From Manduca sexta (taxonomy: Eukaryota; Arthropoda; Insecta; Lepidoptera; Sphingidae), in contig NC_051120.1 of the NCBI RefSeq assembly GCF_014839805.1, positions 6,572,001 through 6,636,000 of the forward strand: a DNA stretch of 64,000 bases, written 5' to 3'. The notes beneath the pieces are model-generated. The model had not been told where the DNA came from, ran no database searches, and saw nothing but the letters and a program-made list of their open reading frames with translations. This document shows, one piece after another, positions 1 to 16,800 of the stretch (within the stretch, counting starts at the first letter, position 1; every line of letters begins with the position of its first letter). Position numbers and translations under genes: made by a program.

Positions 1-339
1 TGGTTGGATAGGTTACAGATTAGGTTACAGGAATACATTATATTATAATGACACTAATTTATATTACTTTATACCAAAACTCAGCTATAACTACAGCCAA
101 ACTTCCAGTTCCTTTTGCAGTGGCCGCAGCCACATCAAATGTGTTTTAGGTGTTATAGGGAATATAAGTACATATGCACGGCCATTGTCTTTTACAAACT
201 ACAAGTTCGATAACCCTATGGATACTTTTCAAAACTTGTAAATCGTTTTTATACTTTACATATGCTTCAGTAAAGTGTAGGTAATATAATTTTCATAATT
301 GCTTAGGTTTCTTATGAATAAATCTTAATGTATACTCAC

Positions 340-621
340 CATAGAATTAGAATTAGGTTGCGACAAGGTCGTCGGCATCGGTACCCTGCGATCAGCGAAC
401 GCCCGCTGTCCGAAGAGTGTGGCTCGAGAGGCCATGGACGGCGGGGCGCCGCCCGGCATCGCCGTGGAACCGCGGCCGGGCGACAGCGCGCCGCCGAACG
501 TCGGCGTCACATGCCCGGAGACGCCGCCCACCAACCCTGAGCTCACGCGACCGCCCACGCCGCCCACTCCACCACTTGCTAAGCTTCGAGGTGCTTGCTG
601 GAAATTCAAGTTTGCCATAAC
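340..621 (-). CDS. Rga: Internal exon resembling CCR4-NOT subunit 2 (CNOT2/Rga), partial gene
   Basis: CNOT2 is a scaffold subunit of the CCR4-NOT mRNA deadenylase and transcription-regulation complex. The minus-strand reading frame gives 94 codons beginning VMANLNFQQAPRSLAS and containing SGHVTPTFGGALSPGRG and, at the end, PNSNSM. This parallels the N-terminal CNOT2 stretch with the order RSL, HVTPT, SPSRG and TNSM. The exon ends at 340 with donor GTGAGT, in phase 0. Two acceptors are possible, at 621 and at 597, both in frame and 24 bases apart; the longer version fits the family better because of the leading M-N residues. Later exons, including the conserved NOT box, would lie off the left edge. 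Upstream exons were not recognised in 622-5300. The identification rests on a low-complexity Gly/Ser/Pro region, so it is moderate; the exon itself is well supported by base composition and splice sites. Confidence 0.55.
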
Positions 622-3600
622 CTGCAATTGAGATTTAGTTTTCTGTATTTCTTAATTGCTATCAGTTTCTGATTCCCCTGTTTAATCATTTCCTTTGCTT
701 CAGAACTAACAAAGAATAATTCGTTTTTAAAATTTAACATTTTCAATGTTTAACAATATGCTAGATTTCAACTCAAACAATCTTCTTATGTGCTTTATTG
801 AGATTGTCACATTTAAATGTACAAATAAGGCATTGATAGCAAAATTAACATTCTTTTTACCTGGTCATATGTTAATTTTTTAAAACATTATTAAAACCAG
901 TTTGTGATAATTATATTCATGAGAAAGACGATAGGTTTTACAGGACAGCTAATTTGAACTACAATCAGTGCACAAATATAATTGGACTCTGGGAAAATAT
1001 TATAAAACTGCTATTGTAGATGTAAATACCATTAAGCATGTTTCTTATTAAAGTTATTTTAAATATATCCATTACATTCTTTAGTATTAATTATGACATA
1101 CCTATCTCCCCTGAGGGATTAATTTCAGATATGCAGCCGGTCATAAAAACCAAAGTCTGCAACATACACAAAAAGATGCGGTGTCAACACCTGACTAGAG
1201 GTCAAAAGGAAAAAGAATTCTATGTTACAAATATAAAACACATATTTCATTATAGTTTAAACAAACACCTACAATTTATAAACTGCCTAACTTGTAAGTA
1301 AATCTGGGTCTAAAGGAAAAAAATACACTTAGAATTGATACTTGTTACTCCTCCTTTTTTGTAGTGAGTTAAAAATCAAACCTACATTAATTATATTGAA
1401 GACTAGCAATGACTAATTGTAAGTAATTGGTTTGCTTATGCTGTCTGAAGTTATAATTTCAAAACATATTACATCTGATTGTATGTGGAAATGTTAAATA
1501 AGCAATTTATAAACTATTCTTATCTACAGAAGTTATCATACTTGTATCCAAAAATATGTCTTTATACTATTATGGTGATAATTAGAATTTAATCAGAATG
1601 CCTATTAGCTCTTTACTAATATTGATAAATCCACTTTACCCAAATTATTTCACATAACTTTTACAACACTGTATGAATACACATATTTTGTTTCTTGTTG
1701 GAACAGATATTGCTGTTTTGCCATAAGTTAGGTTAAAGTATTCTTATAAGTATTGATGTTATTGTATTAACATTTTTAGAATAAGATAACATAATAGGTG
1801 TAGAGTAGAAAAAGAGAAATTTGTATATTGTTCAGGTTAGGTTTGACGCATATTGTTGCTTCCGTTTCTAGGCAACCTTCATTCAAAATCACTGTCAAAC
1901 ATCCCGTAAGGTTCGAAAAACAACCAAAACATAAAGAAATCTATTACAAAACAGAGAAATAAATACGCATATGGGCGATACAAAAACAAAAGCGTATGTA
2001 AATATTATCATATAAAAGAAATATAACTACTGTTACCTATAAGACGAGTTTGAACTTCAATACAGCAACAAACCAAACAAAAATACACGTAGTCTTCGCT
2101 CGATTAATAAAACAAAGATATTCATAATGCAACAGGAGATAACGTCTCATAAACTCAACAATAACAAAATATTTATAGTAGATAGATACTTCATTATCGT
2201 GTAATTTGTGTCCTCTGTCAAACAATGGCGACCCTGCTGTTTCTGTATACTCTTTTCATCACAAATCATCAAAAATTACCTAATGTGTCGGCGACAGTCC
2301 CTGTTCCACTATTTCAAGAGTAATATCGATGGTTCATAATCAGGTATTTTCAGCCAGAACAGACGAGTTGCCTCGAGTAAAATAAACAAAAGTTTGTTGA
2401 CTGTCCAATTTTGACGACGATTTATATGCATTCAAAATTTTATACACCAACTAAAAAAATACGAAGGGATGCCTCTGCATTAAACACTGCTATAAAATGC
2501 TGTAGATCTTGTACATCTTTATTCCACTAATAAATATTTTAGTAATTTCACTCAGTTTTGTCGAACGCCACATTACCCTAAACAACTGGCGGCCATATTG
2601 TTAAAAGCGAACGGAAATTTGTAATAATTTTCAGTCACAATTCTAATAATCTTATTTATTGTAGGCTACTCAAAGATAGTTTGATCATAATTTTAACAAA
2701 TTAGTGGACTTATTTATAAAATGAAAATTATAGTGTTTGAAGCTTTTTATTCATTAAGTTAACATATTCATTATTTTTAAGACATTATATTGACTTTGTA
2801 TTTCCTTGAAATACATTTTATTACCACAGCAGAATAGAAATCTCATGATTAGACAAAAAAATAATTTATTTCAACTATTTGTCTCTGCTCAGTCCAAAAT
2901 ATAGTTATTAGTAGTTAACTTTATGAAATGTTAAAAGTTTTAACTTTAGGATTCTTACTAACTTGGTCATCTTGTGAAAAGCTGTTATGCCTGCTCGATG
3001 TGCGTTTTTTCATTTTTGCTACTAGGAAATAATATATAAATTATTTTAAATTAAAACTATTTTTCGTTTTTTCATAATGACGTTTATTTGCAAATCAATT
3101 TCAAAATACCCTCTATCTATTTCTGCGCATAATTTATACACATTTGTAATTTTGTCTCTAAAAGAAAATGTTAATTACAAGTTATATGTACCTACATAAT
3201 AATAATTTTAGGACTAATATATCCGATTTCAAATTATAATATTGATAGAATTTATTTTGACGATATAGTCATTTGACATTATTTATGTACAAAGGTTTCA
3301 TCAAACTAAACTGATAAAAATGCACAAGTACCCAAAATAATGATTTTGGTTTCTTTTTACTGATTAAAAATGACTTATTACAGATTAAAGAAAACTAATC
3401 TTAACTAAAATTCAAATAAGTTTTTCATATTTCATAGCATGCAAATGGCATGCATGCTCAGAGTGCGTAAGACTCAACGGGCTCGTCATTTATATCTTTC
3501 TTGAAGCAAATAAGAATCTAGACTCGAGATGATAAGTCTCTAATAAAATAAAATAAATTATAATTAAGTTATGTCGGAGATATAAACAATACCCTTACCC

Positions 3601-5400
3601 CCTTATTCATAAACCTTTTTTATCTAAGGACGGAGTAAAGCTGTGATAACAAGCCTGTTTCTCAGTGCCCAACGGCACTGAGAAATAGACATAGGACCGT
3701 TGTGATTGGTTATTATTGTTGTGTTCAATATTAGCCAATCACAACGGCCCTACGTCTACGCACTGTGAAGACTGCCATGCCGTCAGCACTGAGAAACAGA
3801 CTTGTTATCACAGCCTTACTCGGTCGTTAGATAAAAAACGTTTATGAATAAGGGGGTTAGTGTCCGTCAAAAAGAAATACTAAAAGTGCTTGCAGACTGT
3901 TGCATCATCGCAGAAATAGATTATGCGGCATTAATTTTATTCTGACGAACACACCTTGATTTCACATGGACTTGTTGCTAGAATTATTAAAAGGAGACGA
4001 GCGATACTTCATAGAACCTTGGGCTTGGTGTTACAGAGATAATTTATGCATTATTTTATAGGAATAATAGAACCATTTCTAAATTAGAAAAAAAATCTGT
4101 ATCCACAGTCGGAGTAAAGAAATAATTGCTATAGAATATAGCATATAAAAACACTTTTCTGAGAATAACATTCGTATTTACCTGATAGCACAAGATGTTC
4201 ACAGCACCTAATCATTGTCCATTAGATTACCGTGTTGATTAATGAGCAGCTGGCTTAGATAATAACGAGAATAGAAATTATCGCATGGGATCGACGAGGA
4301 CCGACATAAAGATACTTACTTATCGCAAGATGAAACTAAGTGTAGGTTGCATATCTTCTTTTATCTACTCCTTCATGGAAACGGGCATGAGTTTATACTG
4401 TTTTTATATTATTGAAAGAACTTTTTCGTTTTCAATTTGAGGAATTCCTGTAGTGTTACAACGCCATGTAGCTATGCCGCAATTAACACAATGGTGTTGA
4501 TGGTTCAACGATACTTTTCGAAATCTGGTAGAACAAGCAAAATCAGTCGAGCAAGCAAGAAATCAAAGTCCGTTGTTGAATAAGCGTGGGTAGTTCATTA
4601 AAGCAGCAATCGTCAAAATATTCTCGAAAAGCCGTAGTCGTTAAAATAAAAATATCAAACCAAAAACATTCACTTGTGCAGAAGTACAGAAAGCAAATAA
4701 CAATAACAATATACATTAATAATAGACAGCCTGGTATTCCCAATACCGGAAGTCAGTTAGTTATTCATAATAAAAAATATTTTATTTTCCCATTGTAATA
4801 CAATCTAATATTTTTTAATGGCTGATATAACAATAGAAGAAGAATATTGATAAATGTTTCATAAGTGTACAGTCAAGCCCAATTCCGTCCGTCTCCTTTG
4901 AAATGTAATATGTATCTTTCGCCAAAAGAACTGGGAAACGTCCTCAATGTGCCAAAGAGGGCTAAGTTGCACAGTTTGAGTTGACATGCTAGTGTATGGA
5001 GCATACTGCTAAGGATTTGTCCCAACCCAGCGGTCGCCTGATGTCAATCAACCTTCTGGGCGGCTCAAAGCAAGTTTATAAGACCGCTGACTCCAAAATA
5101 AACATCCGATCATCCCTTAGGTTTAGTGGCTGGAGTAATTGTACCTCAGCGCGAAAACGAAACAATAAAAAGGAAGATTGATTTAAAACAATTCATTTTA
5201 ATTCTCAAGCAAATTTGAAATCATATTGTTTATGCTTCAATATGTAGACTAATGTGATTGGCAACACTGGGATCATATGATTGTTCAATGAAGGAGCACG
5301 TCTGATAGGCGTCGACGTACCTTCTCGGGCCAGTTTTTAATTTTCTGGCTCTTTATCGGTTGTTTTTCGTGTTAGTGGTGCTAAATAATAACCTACAGCC
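622..5400. other. Noncoding stretch between Rga-like exon and Vha26
   Basis: Mostly AT-rich DNA with no coding exon I can support on either strand. It presumably holds 5' exons, introns and promoter of the Rga-like gene and the promoter of Vha26. It contains a foldback element at 3595-3858. The open frames here (for example 1038-1301 and 4543-4743) have noncoding composition. Confidence 0.5.
3595..3858. mobile_element. Foldback MITE-like element with about 75-bp inverted arms
   Basis: The left end CCCCCTTATTCATAAAC, followed by a run matching TTTTTTATCTAA, recurs as its reverse complement at the right end (CGTTTATGAATAAGGGGG). The arms continue inward with few mismatches through GCTGTGATAACAAG and CTGTTTCTCAGTG, and the centre also pairs (ACCGTTGTGATTGG against CCAATCACAACGG). 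Each outer end abuts TTA, a possible short target duplication. No protein is encoded, as expected of a non-autonomous DNA transposon. A diverged relative may lie near 7140-7290, which shares the stretch CACAGTGCATAGGC and GCTGTGATTGGCTA. Confidence 0.75.
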
Positions 5401-9226
<3,826 letters not shown>

Positions 9227-10722
9227 GCCCCAACGGTGACCCACATTCACTCGTTATACTAACAACATATTTAAATTTCATAATATGTAGAAGTAAAATA
9301 ATATTATAAGTGTTTTCTTTTGCCTAATTAATTATATCGTATAATGCGTACAATTATATCTGTATTAGTATGTATTGATGAATGGTCCCGTTAAAGACAC
9401 TCGTACAAATGCGATCATGTGGATTTCTGATTCTCGGCATGTCATTGTTCACTCGACTGTACATTAGTTTCGCCAATTAACCAACATGCAAATGTTAAAT
9501 GTTTTATTATAACAATTCATTCGTATAGCATCATGTCTATGTATTTAGGGAACGTAGTTTATAGGATTTGAGAACAGTTAAGACGTTACCACATTTAGGC
9601 GAAATAATATATGTCGCTAAGTATTTCATAGAAATTGAGGCACCTATCTGATACAGTATTATAGCACAATGACAGTTTGAGCAGTAGATGGTTAACGTAT
9701 CTAAAACTATTGCGTTTCAAATCTTCCATATTTAATGTTACTGAATGTTTTGAATATTTATCGTGTTTACCTGTTTATTGGCTGATGTAGGAGGCATTGA
9801 GGTCTGTAGGTTTGAGACTTGACGGCAGCATCCCATGCTGTTTCTACTTAAATCGAAGCAAAGATTTGGCTGGTGGCAGTGTGGTGTCAAGTGCCAACTC
9901 TACAGCTGCATAACATTCCTACCTCGTGTTCCAACTGGCAATATGATATTTTGGCTTGCTTAGCAGATGCAAAGAGCACCTTAACTCTTATAAAATAAGA
10001 TACAAGTGTAATTTCCGTTATGGCAATGTTAAAAATTCTTATGTAAATATATAGATGTGTTGGAAGAAGTCTTTAATTTACCGCCCAGTATTATCCCAAA
10101 ATATTTTCTATAGAAATGAAATGTTTTATTTGTAAAGGAATTTTTATTATTAATAACAAATTATAATCGATAAATACCTATATACAAAAATAACAATAAT
10201 TTTCAGTATGTATACTTATTTTCTTCAATAAAATTTCATGTATTAATTAGATTCGTTTAAAATAATGAACTCATTCTATTTCATACTTAGCACGACGGAC
10301 AATTATAATTCAAAATGATTCGATGATTTCTATAGATTTCACAACATCCATTTGTATAATATGTAATTTTTGACACAATTTTAGTGAATATAGAATAGAC
10401 ATCAATTTTACCCTAAAATACAACGATTTAGTGCCTTTCTACTCACAGATATATTATGTAATTTGAACATATCAAATTCAATGGCCTTCCCTACCCTGTG
10501 TAAAACAAGTAAATTTATTGCGAATTGCAACCTCGAGGCCTGATAAGGCAAACACCTATCTAAGTTTTTTTTAACTCACAACACAAGAAATCATATGCCG
10601 TCACACTCGTGATAACCTTACGTAAGCATGGAAGTGTTATCAATATTTTTATCATTTTATCTGTACGATGTACCTACTACATTGCAATTGACCTATCTAC
10701 GAACAACACATATTGTAGTGAT
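9227..10722. other. Convergent 3' region of Vha26 and Nmdar1
   Basis: No coding exon is visible. This interval should contain both 3' untranslated regions. Candidate polyadenylation signals are AATAAA on plus at 10227-10232 and AATAAA on minus at 10519-10514. If these are used, the two transcripts do not overlap. Neither assignment can be proved from sequence alone. Confidence 0.45.
10227..10232 (+). terminator. Candidate polyadenylation signal of Vha26
   Basis: AATAAA about 1 kb after the Vha26 stop. It is the first clear canonical hexamer on this strand after the stop codon, which would imply a long 3' untranslated region. Confidence 0.35.
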
Positions 10723-13700
10723 TTAGACAACGAGATGCGAAACGTCTGGAGTATAGGCAGGTAGGTATCTTGGCACTCTCGGCTCGTCGCGTCTTCTAGC
10801 CCCGCGGTCCACTGCGAGGCTTATACTTCCAGCTTCTTTCACACCGTTCGACTTGGCTCGGCGTTGCGACGGCAGTATTGACGCACGCAGGGACTTCCTC
10901 TTCTGAAACACGATCACATAAAACACCATGACGGTCTAAACGCAGATCTACTTCCAAAAACACATATACAATTACCGTGTCCAAGGATGAGCGTCCATTA
11001 AAAAGAAGCGGGGACTTTAGTGATTGAAATCAAGAATCTAAATGAGTATGAAACATTTATTATAATTTGAAAAGTTTAAATATTGGTCATTAACAATAAT
11101 TCGATACTTACATCGGGGATGGCGAACCGCCAGTTTGCTTAGGAAGAGTAAGTAAATTAAGCTTTTGCCTACAGCTACGTTAAGCAACAAATGTCTACAA
11201 TGTGACCGTGAAATGGTTCGCTATCCCTGACCTACATGATCGTTAACAATCGCCACATGGATCATCTACAACGTTACATTTTGCTTTCTAATTGCTGTTT
11301 GTAGTTGTCGTAGTGGTCCACGGCCATGGCTTCAGCCTTTGCTCTGTTTACCTCAACGGCGCCGCGCCACCTGTCTGCCGCGTGTCGTGCGATCTCCATT
11401 CGTTTCTGCTTCTTGATCTGGTGCCGTTTGTAGACCACCTCGATGACTATGAGCACTATTCCTCCGATAATGCCAGCCAACACAAGTATGAACACGCCAG
11501 CCATGTTTTTTAAACCCAATGTGTTTGGTGTTTTCTCGTTTTCCTCGCAATGTAACATGTTGTTTCGTAAAATCCATTGGTTGTCCAATGATTCCATTAT
11601 GCCACCTGTTAATCAATGATCATGTTAAATATGAATAAGTACCTACATACTTTATTTTTTTTTAAGTTTAGAATAAATAAAGAGATCCTTACTTTCATGA
11701 AAATCCAAAATGGCCAAGGTGACCAAGTCGGCCCACGGAGACCCTTTCTGTAAGCCAACGCCATAACCTGAGCGGCCAAACAACTCCCCTGCGGTTACTA
11801 GTTCACAATCTTGTGCCGCTTCAAACTCCAATCGCGACGAATCCCAGATGAATGCCATTAGCTTTCTGGAATATTGGAACAATTTAAAAATTTCAGTATA
11901 CATTTAGATTTCGACCTTTGGTTCTTAAGGGGTTCTTACCCATTTTTAACATCCTGAATGGCTTGTTCAGCATTATCATAATTATTTGCTTCCATGGTGC
12001 GGTACATATTAGACAATTCCACCTGTCTTCTAAAATACATGTCGACTGCTGACCCTTTAACCGTTGCGCAAGTTAAGTTTTCCATAGTGTTACGTAACTG
12101 TGGATAAAGATAAATATAGTTTCCCTCAAAGTTTATACATATACGTTACTTGGTTATAAAATTAATTACCCGAGCGTCGTTGATGCCAGTGAGTTTGGTT
12201 TTGGGTCGTTCAAGCACAAGGAAGGCAGCCAAGTTGGCAGTGTACGATGCTACGATGATCATAGCAAATCCTGCCCATACCATACCAAGCACTCTGGCCG
12301 AAAAACTTCGCGGAGTACCTAAGAAAATAAGATAAGTATTACACGATCGAATACAAAACAAGGTGCACCAACTCTTAATTGCTTTACCTTCACCAATCCC
12401 ACTGTTGAGGAGCACACCCCAAGCGAACCAAATAGCGCTCGAAAGATTCAGGGCGTCTTCCTCAGTGCCATCGATATTAGCTAGCTTGAACCTTCCAAAT
12501 GGAGAGAATCTGTCCAGAAGGTAAAGGACCAAGGCAACGACGTGCACCGACACCATTACCAGAATCCAAAGCGTGTTAGAAAATGGTTGCAAGAACGATA
12601 CCAATGTTGAAGAACGCGAGGGCTGTAAATAAAGACAAAGGTATTTTCGTATATAGATCCTTACGTGGTTTAAATTTAGATATAGCGCCATACCTTTTTC
12701 TCTAGTATGGTTATTCCTTGGTATTTGAAAGGCTTACTAAACTCGATGAATTCAGCACGTTCTGGATTTATAGTTAGTGGAGCAACAATCATATCTGCGC
12801 GTTCGTAAACTAGTTCTCCTGTAGATATAAAATTTATAAACAATGAAAAGTTTTACTAACCACAAATATGGCGTCAATAAAAGTTCTTACCTATTAAACC
12901 AGTCCATTCCTTTTTCGAACCCGGAACACTAAGATTTTTAATTACATAATTTCCAAATTGACCATCCGGTGATAATGCGAGCGAAAATGTGAAGTTGATA
13001 GATTTTGAAAGATATTTTAGAAGGTCCATACAAAAACCTTTGCAGCAGTATAAATCATCTAAAACGAAGGAAAAAGAATTCATTAAATCCATTATAGGTA
13101 TACAATACATGACACATTTCTCAAAACAGCAACAATACCACACCTGTATCTTCAGTAGCATTGTAATGAGGACATAGAATCTCGTCCACGGTACAATCGC
13201 TTATATCCTCTACTTTACGAGTATATACGAAAGGTTTTTCTTCAATTGTCAACACCTGCAAGAATAAACAACATGTTAAGTTGAATTTTCTGTAAACGCT
13301 CTATAGGTATTTTCATTTCAAATACTTACCTTTAAGTGAGTCGGTATCATAAACCCCTCCGGCTTAGAAGTACTGCGTCCCATCCAAATAATCTCATGTT
13401 CTTTTAATTCCAGGCGCATTTTTTGAGACTCCTGTACCAGAATTAAAAATTAATTAAAGGTCTTTAAACTTCTTTCAAACAAAAATCTACTTACTTACCC
13501 GAGAGTAGAAGTATTTGCCTACTGCAACGTGTTCTCCTTGCGCCCTAACATTTACCATATCATATTCAGCAAACACTCTGTCACCGTGATCATCAAAAGA
13601 CACATATCCAGTTGCTCCATTTTCTAATCGTTGCTTTCTAACATAGTCAAATAGAAGACGACCAGTTGTCCAAATAGAGCCTGAATTATCGCAGTCTGAT

Positions 13701-15750
13701 GGTGGTGCGTGAATTTCTTCTGAAGTATTCATATCACGAATGGCTGATGCCAAAACATAGCTACAAACGAAATCACCAAATTAATTATATTTAAAAAAAA
13801 ATACCAATATATCTAATAAAACATTTATTTTTACTTACATAGAATCCTGGATGTGAGCATGTTCATTAGTTGCATTGACTAGTCGTAACCCAAGTAAACC
13901 TTCTGGTGCATTAGCAGCATCTAATGCTTGTTCTGTCACCATCCATACGTATCCAGCTGCAGTCATATTTAGATAAGTTGCATCTCGAAATATTATTTCA
14001 GCATCAGTTTTGCTGGAAGAAAATTTAAACTATGTCTTTTGACCTCTTAATTTATTGTAAATAAAGACAAAACTCATTTTAAACGTACATACCTAGCGTA
14101 CATAAGAAATACTCTGGCTTGAGCATTCTTCACATCCAACAGTCTATCTCCGAATGCTTCTAGTCCAGGCTCAAACTCTATCACTTGCTCTACCACCACT
14201 TTACGATCCACATCCTCGTCAATACTCTGAGATGTTGTTTGGAATCTGTAATAGGAGGAGTTTTAGACATTGACATGGATAAGGATTTTTTCTAGAAGGG
14301 GTAACTGGCAAAACTACAATAAAAGGTCGCCGAATCAAAGGCCTGCACCACAAATGGCCCCTGTAAACGCAAGACATTTTCTAGTGTGGGCACCGTTCAC
14401 CCTTGTCCTTTCCCTCTACCAATGCCTATGGTTTTACCAAATGCATAATGGACCTACATAGGTTTATTTCACAGATTCTTGGTATGAATAAGAAATATTT
14501 TGGTGAATAAAGTTAGACAGTCATTTTAATGTATTTCTGAATATTTCTCTTATCTTTTTGATTAAGTACTATTTTATTGGTAACTACAGTTAGTAACATA
14601 TATCTAAGAACTTAAGCAAATTTTTACTTAACTTACTAACATGAGATTTTTGTTAAATGGAAACGTGTATTATCAAACTTACCTTCCCAAAATAGCTCTA
14701 CCATCGGTATCAGAGCTATGTATTACAATGACTTTCATGTAATTGAAGTGTTTAAGCACATCGACCCACACATCTGCCTGATGAGAATACGGCGGTACTG
14801 TGCGCAGAAACGATACATGTATGTTTTTGTCGGAAAACGCAGAATCTCTTGACGATATTCCGATCACTGGTATATGGTAGAACCCACTCGTGTACGATAC
14901 TGCTGCAGGAGACAAATCTCCCGTAAGAGGATGAGATACGATTACCGCGTATACCTTCAAATAAAAAGATATGTTTGAATAAAAAGATACTGAATGTTTA
15001 ATCGATAAATATGTCAATAGATGGTGTTGTATAAATAACTGGATTGCGATATCAAGATTCGCCTACCAATGTACATACTTAAGGTTCAAAATTCAAGGAA
15101 ATAAATGTCTTTTTCACCGAATTTTAATTTAATACATTGCTGGATAATTTGTTGGCGTTGAACAAATGGTCCTACGAGCCGGACAAGTTTTATTTAAGTA
15201 CGTTTCTGGATATTTTGGGGACGTTGAACACGGAGTACTTTTAGGTTTTACAATTAGTCACACTTACCCTATGAGCAATTAGGTCCTTGCAAACGTTAAG
15301 TGCAGTTTTTATTGGATTGGGATCCATCAATATAGAGTAATCATGGTAGGTGACTCCCCGGGGCACATACTGGTCTTTGAAGTTCAGATTCTGGAATTTT
15401 AAAATGATACAGCATTAAGTTTCACCAAAATTCCTATTGCATTTTTGTAGGTAATAAATAAATGTAGGGTTCAGATAATTAAAATTATGACAGCATAACT
15501 TCCCTAATGTCCACTTAAGTATAATCAATGAAATCGAATTGTTATTAGTTTATTGGTGTAGGTAATATTGTATTCGGAAATAAGACATAAAAATGCTTAC
15601 TGAAATTGTGTACTTGAAGAAAGCAATCGATTCGTTGCTAGACAGCACACCGCCTACATTGTAGTAGGTTGGATTAGAAAACCGTCGCCTGTCTATATCC
15701 GCCGACACAAGGGTAGACCAGACGAGGATTAGACAAACGTAGAAATTCAT
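10723..15750 (-). CDS. Nmdar1: NMDA-type ionotropic glutamate receptor subunit 1
   Basis: Obligate glycine-binding subunit of the NMDA receptor, a Ca2+-permeable synaptic channel. Exons on minus: 15750-15601, 15390-15268, 14954-14683, 14245-14093, 14012-13839, 13760-13499, 13431-13330, 13255-13144, 13058-12891, 12818-12694, 12622-12388, 12318-12170, 12097-11940, 11865-11693, 11605-11352, 10902-10723. All join in phase: 2790 nt, 929 aa. The start [20 protein letters not shown] is a signal peptide; a splice acceptor (TTTCAG) just upstream suggests a noncoding leader exon. Next come the amino-terminal domain ([24 protein letters not shown]), ligand-binding lobes ([45 protein letters not shown]), the pore loop with the channel Asn near residue 620 ([13 protein letters not shown]), the gate SYTANLAAF (650-658), and the last membrane helix after KNMAGVF. 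The end DVSHLVV matches the insect family. Identification is essentially certain. Confidence 0.97.
11056..11061 (-). terminator. Candidate polyadenylation signal for a short Nmdar1 isoform
   Basis: Minus-strand AATAAA lies 213 bases after the alternative stop at 11274 and inside the last intron of the long form. It is suggestive only, because the hexamer is common in AT-rich DNA. Confidence 0.35.
11274..11351 (-). CDS. Possible alternative C-terminus of Nmdar1 (read-through of last intron)
   Basis: If the donor at 11351 (GAG|GTAAAC) is not used, the frame of exon 15 stays open for 25 codons ([20 protein letters not shown] then LESKM) and stops at 11274. Codons in its second half end mainly in C or G (GCC GTG GAC CAC TAC GAC AAC TAC), unlike the surrounding intron, so it looks coding. 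AATAAA on the minus strand at 11061-11056 could end such a transcript. This tail would replace the last 60 residues, including the terminal SHLVV. Confidence 0.5.
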   Translation of the reverse strand, partial: VNRAKAEAMAVDHYDNYKQQLESKM

Positions 15751-16800
15751 TCTGAAATTAAAACTAGAGTCGAAACACTCGCATCCTTTTAGTCGTGTAT
15801 TAGAATAAACAGGAAATTTCATAATACCTAGATACCTATCTACATATAGCAGTAGGATTTGATTATCTTTCTCTTCTTTAACTAAGACAGTTTTTTTATA
15901 AGTATTTTTCTATTTGTTACTTTATATACCTATATTAAAAAGGTTACGTAAGGATTTAAACCGTTTTTAAATAATTTTGCAAGCATATAATAAACTACGG
16001 TAAAGAAAGTAACTTGCCTGTTGTATTTTTCTTTAAGTATCCATATTTTAGTGAATTAAACACATTATTAAAACGATAATATTACGAGATATAAAACAAG
16101 GTCAAGATGCTGTGAAAATTCTGCAGATGGAGCCTCATCTCTCGTGGAGGTAGTCAGGGCGCAGGCGTGCGCAGCTTAATCAATTCGGGACTATCTGGAT
16201 AGGACAATATTGCATTGGTGAAGGCAGGACAACATGGGAACACTCCCATATGAGTTGTGCCTGACAAATAAATCGTTGTTCTTTCTTTCTCATATACCTA
16301 AGTAAGCATACAGAACACATGGGTATATACGTATATAGAAGTACCGAATAAAGAATGAAAGTGATAAAAAATATGAAAAGACAACTTATTTATTTAGGTA
16401 AAATTATTATAACATTAAAACAGTTGGTTTCAGTCAACAAAGCCATAGTCGTTATATTATATCTATGTACCTTTATTCTCTATCTAGATATATTATATTG
16501 TTATCAAACATTATTTATAAATCTTTCACACGTTATACGAACAAGCCCTCAGATAAATCAAAAAGTTTAGAGTGAGCAAAACTTATTTTAGGTGTAACCT
16601 ATATAATATTCTTACGCATTCATAACTTCTATGTTTATATATTTAAAAAGAATAAATATAACAAACAAATTATTCATCATTTACTAACTTTACAACCAAT
16701 CTGGATCTTTAAAAAAATTATACATAAAAATCTTACAAAGTATCAATTGTCATATCAGCCATTTGCACGTGTAGGTAACAAAATCATCAATCATTTGAAC
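15751..16800. other. Spacer between Nmdar1 start and the Ala-rich gene
   Basis: AT-rich with no coding exon. It should hold the Nmdar1 promoter side. The part at about 16130-16290 is GC-richer (GGAGGTAGTCAGGGCGCAGG) and ends in CCTGACAAATAAAT followed by a CTTT run, which looks like the 3' end of a dispersed repeat, but I see no second copy in this window. Confidence 0.4.

Noticed and set aside
419..631. Plus-strand open frame rich in Pro and Thr
   Set aside because: It is the antisense shadow of the Rga-like exon; the minus strand has matching splice sites and family motifs.
2225..2324. Short plus frame starting MATLLFLYTLF that looks like a signal peptide
   Set aside because: Only about 33 codons, no acceptable downstream splice continuation was found, and the composition is that of the surrounding noncoding DNA.
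12146..12691. 181-codon minus open frame
   Set aside because: Two Nmdar1 exons (12622-12388 and 12318-12170) joined by an intron without stops; it is not a separate gene.
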